Assembly (NCBI RefSeq): GCF_009496535.1
Contig: NZ_WIDL01000005.1
Coordinates: 124,001-188,000, forward strand
DNA length: 64,000 bases
Source of the DNA: Stenotrophomonas sp. MYb238
Lineage (GTDB): Bacteria > Pseudomonadota > Gammaproteobacteria > Xanthomonadales > Xanthomonadaceae
Reading direction: 5' to 3'
In this document: positions 57,298 to 64,000 of the stretch, in pieces
Position numbering within the stretch: the stretch's first letter is position 1
How the letters are laid out: each line of letters begins with the position of its first letter
The notes under the pieces: generated by a model
Database searches by the model: none
Told to the model about the DNA's origin: nothing
Seen by the model: the letters and a program-made list of their open reading frames with translations, nothing else
Position numbers and translations under genes: made by a program

Positions 57298-59133
57298 ATG
57301 AAAGATCTCTTCAAGAGCGAGCTGCTGCGCTTCCGCCTGTGGGCCGTCGCGGCCGCGGCGGTGCACGCCGGCATCCTGGGCTTCATGGCCCGCATCGTCG
57401 ACCTGGCCCAGCAACCGCTGCTGGTCTATCAGGTTTTCGCCATGACCTATGCGGTGGCCGGCACGTTGCTCGGGCTGTACCAGATGGGCACCTACCGCAA
57501 GCCGAACCAATGGCTCAGCCTGCTGCACCGGCCGATGCATCGCCTGCGGATCGCCGGTGCGCTGGGCGGCGCGGGCGCGGTGCTGTTGTTCGTCGCGGCG
57601 GCATTGCCGATCGCGTTGATCGTGCTGTACCAGGACACGATGACCGCACGCGTGGTGGACATGCGCCACTGGATGATGCCGATCGCCGGTTGGCTGATCG
57701 CCCTCATCGGTTACGCGGCGGGTGCCTACGCGATGATCGGCAACCGCCGGCATTCGTTCGCGGTGCTGGTGCTGCCGTGCCCGCTGATGTTCTCGCAGGC
57801 CTCCGGCGTTGCGATGCTGGCGCTGCAGGCGACCTTGCTGGCTGTGCTGGTGGGGCTGGTCGCCATCGTGTTCCGGCCCGATCCGGTGGCCGCGCCGCGC
57901 GGCTTCGCCGCCACCGCGGCGACCGCGCTGCCGGTGCAGCTCGGTGTGTATTTCCTGGTCTGGATGCTGGGCTTCGGCGTCGAGATGGCGTGGACGGCCA
58001 CCGGCACCCATCCGCTCAACACGCCGACGCCGCCGAAGGGTGGCTACATCGAAGCCGACCGCGCCGAAGGCAAGGACATCCTGCTGCTGGGCATCGAGAA
58101 CAGCCGCGATCCCGATGCCATGCTGTGGCGCGAGCAGATAGCGCTGTCCGACGTGTACACGCATTACCCGCTGCGCAACCTGCCGCACCGTGGCGAGATG
58201 ACCAACCTCCAGCCGATGGAGTTCACCGACGGCGAGCGCAACATCACCTGGGTGTTCAAGCACGACAGCATGCGCTTCGTCGGCTACGGCGCGCTGGACA
58301 AGCGCGCGCGCGGCGACCTCGGGGTGGGTGAGGCGCAGACCGCAGCTTCCGCCAAGGAATTTCCGGCGCCGACCATGCCGTTCGCCGCCGACTACCTGTA
58401 CAACGCCCAGGCCGCCTACCAGTACGACGACGGGCAGGGACGCATCTACGAACGCATCCGCCTGCCGCAGGGCGAAGTGATGGCCAGCCCGCCGCAACCG
58501 GCCGGCGACAACCTGCTGGTGCTCAGCGACCGCGCCGCCTATTTCTATCCAGGCCGCGAGGCGGTGAACGGGCTGGACCTGCTGCAGCCGCTGATGCGCG
58601 TACCGATGCCGGGCAAGGTGGGCAACCTAAGCCGGATGGACATGATCGAACTGCTCGACGGCTACCTGGTGTCGTTCACCTACACATGGGGCGTGTGGTC
58701 GAGCGAGTTGCAGCATCCGTTCCAGCAGGTGCTGCGCGTCGACGGCAACGGCCGCGCGCGCATCGTGGCGCGTCGCGACATCGCCCAGGACCTGCCGACC
58801 GCCTACACCGCGCGCATCTGGTGGCTGTCGCCTGTGCTGCGCACGCTGTGCCTGGGTGCGCAGGACCTGTACGCCGCCCCCGACCCGCTGCGCGCGCCGC
58901 CGCAACCGATGCCGCGCAGCATGCTGTGGCTGGCGCTGGCCTGCTGCGTGGCGTCCTTGCTCGGCGCGATCTGGCTGAGCGCGCGCCAGCAGTTGTCGCC
59001 GCGCAATCGCTGGCTGTGGGTGGCGATGTGCGGCGTGGTCGGCCTGCCCGCGCTGGTCGCGCTGTGGCTGATGGTGCCGAAGCGCGAAACCCAGCCGGCA
59101 GCGCTGCCGGACCTGCAAACTGCGGCCGCCTGA
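57298..59133 (+). CDS. Large membrane protein, probable ABC permease with an extracytoplasmic domain
   Basis: 611 residues. About six helices occupy the first 240 residues (VFAMTYAVAGTLLGLYQMGT, AVLLFVAAALPIALIVLYQD, LPVQLGVYFLVWMLGFGVEM). A soluble domain of about 300 residues follows (KGGYIEADRAEGKDILLLGI ... YLVSFTYTWGVWSSELQHPF), then two further helices (SMLWLALACCVASLLGAIWL and LWVAMCGVVGLPALVALWLM) and a short tail. It is not a standard ABC-2 permease by motif. The soluble domain has strand-rich, WD-like character and is not one I recognise. Operon position makes it the partner of the ATPase. Confidence 0.78.
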   Translation: MKDLFKSELLRFRLWAVAAAAVHAGILGFMARIVDLAQQPLLVYQVFAMTYAVAGTLLGLYQMGTYRKPNQWLSLLHRPMHRLRIAGALGGAGAVLLFVAAALPIALIVLYQDTMTARVVDMRHWMMPIAGWLIALIGYAAGAYAMIGNRRHSFAVLVLPCPLMFSQASGVAMLALQATLLAVLVGLVAIVFRPDPVAAPRGFAATAATALPVQLGVYFLVWMLGFGVEMAWTATGTHPLNTPTPPKGGYIEADRAEGKDILLLGIENSRDPDAMLWREQIALSDVYTHYPLRNLPHRGEMTNLQPMEFTDGERNITWVFKHDSMRFVGYGALDKRARGDLGVGEAQTAASAKEFPAPTMPFAADYLYNAQAAYQYDDGQGRIYERIRLPQGEVMASPPQPAGDNLLVLSDRAAYFYPGREAVNGLDLLQPLMRVPMPGKVGNLSRMDMIELLDGYLVSFTYTWGVWSSELQHPFQQVLRVDGNGRARIVARRDIAQDLPTAYTARIWWLSPVLRTLCLGAQDLYAAPDPLRAPPQPMPRSMLWLALACCVASLLGAIWLSARQQLSPRNRWLWVAMCGVVGLPALVALWLMVPKRETQPAALPDLQTAAA

Positions 59134-59160
59134 ACGCACGCACCGACGGAGAAATCGAGA

Positions 59161-61244
59161 TGACGAAGTTCCGTGAACTGTGCGGGACGCTGGCCCTGCT
59201 CGCGCTGCTGTTCGCGCCGAGGCAGGCGCCGGCGGCAGACGCCACCGCCGAACTGCGCAACGCCATCGCCGCCCAGCGCGCGCTGCCGCGCGCACCGCAA
59301 CTGCCGCGCCCCGCCTTCCTCGAAGGCCGCGGCCTGGCCGCGGTGCAGCTGTCGCCGGGCGGCGACTACGCGGCCTACCTGCGCGAGCAGGGTGAGTCGC
59401 GCAGCCTGTTCCTGCTGCCCACCGCGGGCGGCAAGCCGCGGGTGCTGGTCGCGCGCAGCCAGGCCGAACAGCTTCTATGGTCGCGCGACGGACGCTGGCT
59501 GTTCCTGCGAGCGCCGCGTTCGCTGGACATCGTCGGCGCCGATGGCCGCGGCGGCATGCGCGTGCCGCTGGGCGGCAGCGAGCGGCGTCAGGTGATGAAG
59601 CTCGATCCCTCGCAGCCGGCCGCGGTGCTGTTGCGCGAGCGCGTGTCCGCCGGCAAGGGCGAGCGTTGGCGGATTGTGCGCATGGACGCGCACGGCCAGC
59701 GCACCCTGTTGCGCGAGGACGCGCGCTGGATCCACGACGTCGCGCTCGATGCGCGTGGCCGCGTCGTTGCGCTGGCGCGCTTCGAGGGCGACCACGATGC
59801 GCTGCATCGCGTGCTTCCGAATGGTTCGCTGCGCGAAGCATTGCACCTCAAGCCGACGGAAAAGCTGGACCTGCTTGCCACAATGCCCGACGGCAGCCTG
59901 TTGATGGAGGGCAATCCCGGCAGCGACGGGCCCGGCGGAAATTTCCGGCGCGTGCTGCGCCTGGCGCCGGACGACACGCTGCAGACGATTCACGAAGACC
60001 CGCGCCAAGAGGCCGACCTCGACGAAATCGAACTCGGCCCGCTCACGCAGCAACCGCTGGTCGCGAGCTATCGCAGCACCGTCGCGGCGACCTACGGCAT
60101 CGGCGCGGCGCAGGCCACGGTGTCCGCCATCGCGAGGAAATTCCCGGGCCGCGACATCGACGTGCAGGTCGGCGACGGCCCGTCCGCGCGCTGGCTGGTG
60201 ACGGAACGCGCCTCGACCCTGCGCGACCCGCGCTGGTGGCTGTACGACCCGCGCAATGGCGACTTGCACCGCATCCTCGACGATCCCGGGATCGCTGCGG
60301 GCACGCCGAAGGAAGCCGCGCTGGCGCGCAAGATCGCCATCGACTACCTCGCCTCCGATGGCATGCGCGTGCGCGGCTTCCTGCTGCTGCCGCCGGGCGT
60401 GGATGCCGCGCGCGCGCCGCTGGTCGCGCACGTGCATGGCGGCCCGATCAGCCATTTCCGCGCCGGCTACGACGGCGTCGCCCAGTTCCTTGCCAATCGC
60501 GGCTATGTGGTGTTCCAGTCGAATTTCCGCGGCTCCAGCGGCCACGGACGCGACTACACATTCGCCGCGCATGGAGATTACGGCAATGGCCGCGTGCAAC
60601 AGGACATCGTCGACGGCGTGCGCTGGCTATTGGCGCAGGGCATCGGCGACGCGTCGCGCGTCGGCATCGTCGGCCATTCCTTCGGTGGGTATTCGACCTT
60701 GCTGGGCCTGACCTTCCAGCCCGAACTGTTCAAGGTCGGCGTGGCCGGCTCGCCGCCGGCCGATCTCGGTCATGCGATGCGCTGGCTGGTCGACGCCGGC
60801 GATCAGGGTGATCTGCCGGATCGCTCGCTCAAGCACATGCTGGCGGCGTTGTCGCTGGACTCCACCGATCCCGCGACCTATGCGCGCCTGCATGCGCAGT
60901 CGCCGTTGGCGAATGCGGCGCTGATGCACCGGCCGCTGCTGATCATGGCCGGCGGCGCGGACCGCACGGTGGCGATCCGCGAGGTCACCCATTACGTGGC
61001 GACGCTGAAGGCGGCGGGACGCCCTGTCACGTTTCTGGTGGAGCCCGACGGCGGGCATTCGCCGGTGGCGCCGGTTCCGCGCGAGGCCTATCTGTTTGCG
61101 ATGGAAACGATGTTGCAGCGTCACCTCGGCGGACCGGCGCCGGAGCCGCCGGGGCAGCGGTTGCGCGCCTACCTGCGCCAGAACCTGCGGCTGGCGGGGC
61201 CGGAGTTCGCGGCTTGGGCCAGCAAACCCGCCGCGGAGGAGTGA
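59161..61244 (+). CDS. S9 family peptidase, exported (copy 2)
   Basis: 694 residues. The signal peptide (LCGTLALLALLFAPRQAPAA) is followed by a beta-propeller with LSPGGDYAAYLREQGESRSL and an alpha/beta hydrolase domain. The catalytic residues are the serine in VGHSFGGYSTLLGL, aspartate in MAGGADRTVAIREV and histidine in DGGHSPVAPV; HVHGGPISHF is the oxyanion region. A C-terminal extension of about 50 residues is unusual. It follows the permease by 27 bp, so it belongs to the GntR-controlled operon, an unusual partner for an ABC exporter. Confidence 0.9.
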
Positions 61245-61442
61245 ACCGGACCGGGGGGGCGTTCTGCGCGCGTGGCCCGGCGACGGTGCAATCCATGCGC
61301 GCCGTGCCGGCACGGGCGGATGCATCTGCAGGAAAACCAACTGCTCGGAAGGCATGCCGGCAACACCCGGCCGCGCGCAGCCCGGACGATTGTGCCGGGC
61401 AACGGCCGGCATGCCGGCGGCCTGTGTTCCGGTGTTGCCGGA

Positions 61443-62969
61443 TCAGGCCACGAACGGACGGAAGCTGATGCCCAGGCCGGCCATGCCTTCGTTCTCGCCG
61501 ACCAGGTCGGCGCGCAGCAGCGGGCGGGCGTCGATGAAGGCCTTGTCCAGCACCAGCGACAGGGCGTTGCCGTCCACGCTCAGTTCCAGCGTCGGGATCG
61601 GGTCGTCCTCGTGCGAACGGTGCAGCAGCACCGCCAGCCGCAGCAGCGCGGCGGTGCGCCTGGCCGGCAGCAGCAGGCGGTCGGGCAGGGCGTCGAAGGC
61701 GGTCTTGGGCACGCCGCGGCGATGGGTGCGGATCAGCGCGGCCAGCATCTGCTGCTCCTGGCGCGAGAAGCCGGCGATGTCCGAGTGCTCGATCACGTAG
61801 CTGCCGTGGGCATGGTAGCCGCTGTGGGCGATCATCAGCCCCAGTTCGTGCAGGCGCGCGGCCCAGCCCAGCATGCGGGCGTCGTCCGAATCCAGTTTCC
61901 AGCTCTCGGCGACCTGCTCGAACAGGCGCTGGGCGGTGGCTTCAACGCGCAACGCCTGGGCGGCGTCGATGTCGTAGCGGCGGGTCAGCGCCGCCACCGA
62001 TTCGTCGCGCGGGTCGTTGTCGCTGGCGCGGCCCATGATGTCGTAGAGGATGCCCTCGCGCATCGCCGCCTTGCTGACCAGCAGCTTCTGCAGGCCCAGC
62101 GACTGGAACGCGGCTTCCAGCACCAGCACGCCGCCGGCGATGATCGGCCGGCGCTCGCTGGACAGGGTCGGCAGGTTGATGTCGTCGATGTGCCGGGCGC
62201 GCAGCAGTTCCTCGCGCAGCTGCGGCAGCGCCTGTGCGGTGATCGCGCCCTTGCTCAGCTTCATCGCCGCGCAGATCTCGCTGATCGCCTTGTGGGTGCC
62301 GGACGAGCCCAGTGCCTCGTCCCAGCCCAGCGCCCGGTATTTGGCCGCGAACGGCTGGAACTCGGCGCCGATCTCGGTCAGCGCATCCTTCCAGCGCTTC
62401 TTGCTCAGCTTGCCGCCGGGAAAGAAACGGCGGGTGCTGGCGATGCAGCCGGCCTGCAGGCTCTCGCGTTCCAGCGGCTGCATGCCGCTGCCGATGATGA
62501 ACTCGGTGGAGCCGCCGCCGATGTCGATGACCAGCCGGCGCTGGCCCGGTTTGGGCGGCTGTGCGTGGGCGACGCCCAGGTAGATCAGGCGCGCTTCCTC
62601 GCGGCCGTTGACCACTTCGATGGCGTGGCCAAGCGCGGTTTCGGCCGGCATCAGGAACGACAGCGGCGAGCGCAGCTGGCGCACGGTGTTGGTGGCCAGC
62701 GCGCGCACGCGGTACGGCGGGATGTTGCGGATGCGCTGGCCGAAGCGGGCCAGGCATTCGAGCGCGCGCTGCCGCGCCTCGGCCGAGAGCCCGCCCTTGC
62801 CGTCGAGCCCGTCGGCCATGCGCACCGTCTCGCGCAGCCGGTCGACCACCCGCAGCTGGCCGAGCAGGTAGCGGGCGATGACCATGTGGAAGCTGTTGGA
62901 GCCCAGGTCGATGGCGGCCAGCAGGTCGCCGTCCTGCAGGGGGGGGAAGGTCGGGGAGGACTGGGGCAT
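61443..62969 (-). CDS. ppx: Exopolyphosphatase (Ppx/GppA family)
   Basis: 508 residues, the size of E. coli Ppx (513). It removes terminal phosphates from polyphosphate, and related GppA hydrolyses pppGpp. The actin-like ATPase fold motifs are present: LAAIDLGSNSFHMVIARY, LATNTVRQLRSP, NGREEARLIYLG, VIDIGGGSTEFIIGSG, and the C-terminal HD-like domain (ARLHELGLMIAHSGYHAHGS). Location directly downstream of ppk1 favours exopolyphosphatase over GppA. A REP doublet lies between the two. Confidence 0.92.
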   Translation of the reverse strand: MPQSSPTFPPLQDGDLLAAIDLGSNSFHMVIARYLLGQLRVVDRLRETVRMADGLDGKGGLSAEARQRALECLARFGQRIRNIPPYRVRALATNTVRQLRSPLSFLMPAETALGHAIEVVNGREEARLIYLGVAHAQPPKPGQRRLVIDIGGGSTEFIIGSGMQPLERESLQAGCIASTRRFFPGGKLSKKRWKDALTEIGAEFQPFAAKYRALGWDEALGSSGTHKAISEICAAMKLSKGAITAQALPQLREELLRARHIDDINLPTLSSERRPIIAGGVLVLEAAFQSLGLQKLLVSKAAMREGILYDIMGRASDNDPRDESVAALTRRYDIDAAQALRVEATAQRLFEQVAESWKLDSDDARMLGWAARLHELGLMIAHSGYHAHGSYVIEHSDIAGFSRQEQQMLAALIRTHRRGVPKTAFDALPDRLLLPARRTAALLRLAVLLHRSHEDDPIPTLELSVDGNALSLVLDKAFIDARPLLRADLVGENEGMAGLGISFRPFVA

Positions 62970-63034
62970 GGCGGAATGGTAGTGGATGGCCGGGGGGGCG
63001 TGTCACCCCGCGCGCGATGCGGACGGCGCCTTGC

Positions 63035-63139
63035 GTAGGAGCGGCTTCAGCCGCGAAGGGGACTTCCTACCGATGTTTCCACCCGCAACGCAGGTTCGGA
63101 TGGCCGGGAAAGCCCCTTCGCGGCTGAAGCCGCTCCTAC
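63035..63139. repeat. GTAG-headed REP doublet, copy 3, between ppk1 and ppx
   Basis: Two perfect inverted 27-base arms at 63035-63061 and 63113-63139 with an internal hairpin GCGGC-TTCA-GCCGC in each and a 51-bp centre. The outer head is GTAGGAG as in copy 1. Placed between two cotranscribed genes, it could stabilise the upstream message or limit ppx expression. Confidence 0.88.
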
Positions 63140-63157
63140 ACCGGGGCCGGGGGCGTG

Positions 63158-64000
63158 CTACAGCGCCTCCAGCAGCGCCTGCTGGGCCGAGTGCGGCGGC
63201 TGGCCGGGCTGTGGCACGCACTTGCGGTAGCGGCCGTCGGCCTGCAGTTCCCAGGCGTTGAGGTTGTCGTCCAGGTAGTTCTGCAGCACCTCGCGGTAGA
63301 TGCGCCGGGCCAGGTCGCTGTCCAGGATCGGGAAGCAGGTCTCCACGCGCCGCAGCAGGTTGCGCTCCAGCCAGTCGGCGCTGGCGCAGAACAGTTCCGG
63401 TGCGCCGTTGTTGCCGAACCAGTAGACGCGGCTGTGCTCCAGGAAGCGGCCGACGATCGAGCGCACGCGGATGTTGTCCGATACCCCTTCCACGCCGGGG
63501 CGCAGGGTGCAGGCGCCGCGCACGATCAGGTCGATCTGCACGCCGGCCTGCGAGGCCGCGTACAGGGCGCGGATCACCTGCGGCTCGTTGAGCGCGTTCA
63601 TCTTGGCGACGATGCGGCCCGGCTTGCCGTCCAGCGCCAACCGCATCTCGCGCTCGATCCGCTGCAGCAGGCCGGCGTGCAGGGTGAAGGGCGACTGCAG
63701 CAGGCACTCCAGCTTCATCTTCGGGGCCAGCCCGGACAGCTGCTGGAACAGCTGGTGCACGTCGTTGCCGATGTCCGGGTCGGCGGTGATCAGGCTCAGG
63801 TCGGTGTAGGCGCGCGCAGTGCCGCTGTGGTAGTTGCCGGTGCCCAGGTGCACGTAGCGGCGCAGCTTGCGGCCCTCGCGGCGCACGATCAGCAGCATCT
63901 TGGCGTGGGTCTTGTAGCCGACCACGCCGTAGACCACCTGCACGCCGGCGTCCTGCAGGCGGTCGGCCAGGCCCAGGTTGGCCTCCTCGTCGAAGCGCGC
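63158..64000 (-). CDS. ppk1: Polyphosphate kinase 1, 3' part
   Basis: The frame is open to the right edge; about 280 C-terminal residues are visible. Ppk1 polymerises the gamma phosphate of ATP into polyphosphate at the membrane. The edge reads ARFDEEANLGLADRLQDAGV followed by QVVYGVVGYKTHAK, containing the catalytic histidine equivalent to E. coli His435. The second catalytic histidine is in RFLEHSRVYWFGNNGAPE, equivalent to His592. YVHLGTGNYHSGTARAYTDL is also family-specific. ppx follows on the same strand, as in E. coli. The N-terminal half is outside the window. Confidence 0.95.
   Translation of the reverse strand, partial: ARFDEEANLGLADRLQDAGVQVVYGVVGYKTHAKMLLIVRREGRKLRRYVHLGTGNYHSGTARAYTDLSLITADPDIGNDVHQLFQQLSGLAPKMKLECLLQSPFTLHAGLLQRIEREMRLALDGKPGRIVAKMNALNEPQVIRALYAASQAGVQIDLIVRGACTLRPGVEGVSDNIRVRSIVGRFLEHSRVYWFGNNGAPELFCASADWLERNLLRRVETCFPILDSDLARRIYREVLQNYLDDNLNAWELQADGRYRKCVPQPGQPPHSAQQALLEAL

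Overview
The window is high-GC chromosomal DNA from a gammaproteobacterium, most probably a member of the Xanthomonadaceae close to Pseudoxanthomonas or Stenotrophomonas. The main reasons are a 721-residue S46 dipeptidyl peptidase whose catalytic residues fall two positions from my recollection of the Pseudoxanthomonas mexicana enzyme DAP BII, GTAG-headed REP doublets like the SMAG elements of Stenotrophomonas, a class II DAHP synthase, TorF-type and OprO/P-type porins, and the folC-dedD-cvpA-purF order. I see no phage, insertion sequence, tRNA, rRNA or CRISPR array. Nearly all of the sequence is packed protein-coding DNA.

Layout. 1-7.2 kb: end of dsbB, DAHP synthase, an MscS channel, an exported amidase, and typA with a DUF2127 membrane gene. 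7.4-12.4 kb: ppiB, mdh, rluA, prpE and a small unknown gene. 12.5-13.5 kb: a Suppressor-of-fused-domain protein. 13.5-19 kb: a two-component system that diverges from msrB-dipZ-msrA, a set that looks like a complete periplasmic methionine-sulfoxide repair module. 19-24.5 kb: GST, SleB-like hydrolase, fadH, a YczE-type membrane protein and a quinone-reductase-like dehydrogenase. 24.8-28 kb: a major OmpA protein, then a pseudouridine synthase flanked by two small exported proteins with the same C-terminal motif. 28-37 kb: kbl and tdh (threonine degradation), separated by a porin plus sulfate ABC transporter block (sbp-cysT-cysW-cysA) and a TorF-type porin. 37-46 kb: S46 peptidase, a TonB-like protein, a polytopic membrane protein, a histidine phosphatase coupled to a TonB_C-domain protein, and an S9 peptidase. 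46-51 kb: folC, dedD, cvpA, purF. 51-55.6 kb: ferritin-like DUF455 protein, two small envelope proteins, lpxH, a PAP2 phosphatase and a GT4 glycosyltransferase. 55.7-61.2 kb: a GntR/YtrA-type regulator with a perfect palindromic operator, an ABC ATPase, a large unusual permease and a second S9 peptidase. 61.4-64 kb: ppx and the 3' part of ppk1.

The points I find most worth following are: the GntR-ABC-permease-peptidase operon with its 11+1+11 operator; a 19-base motif shared by the kbl and tdh promoters although the genes are 7.6 kb apart; the periplasmic Msr operon with its divergent two-component system; three REP doublets whose stems covary around a constant TTCA loop; the paired small proteins sharing the FDAWMKA motif; a membrane-anchored band-7 'tail' without an SPFH domain; and a DUF455 gene whose N-terminus appears to be read from an intergenic repeat. 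All assignments come from reading the sequence; no database search was run.
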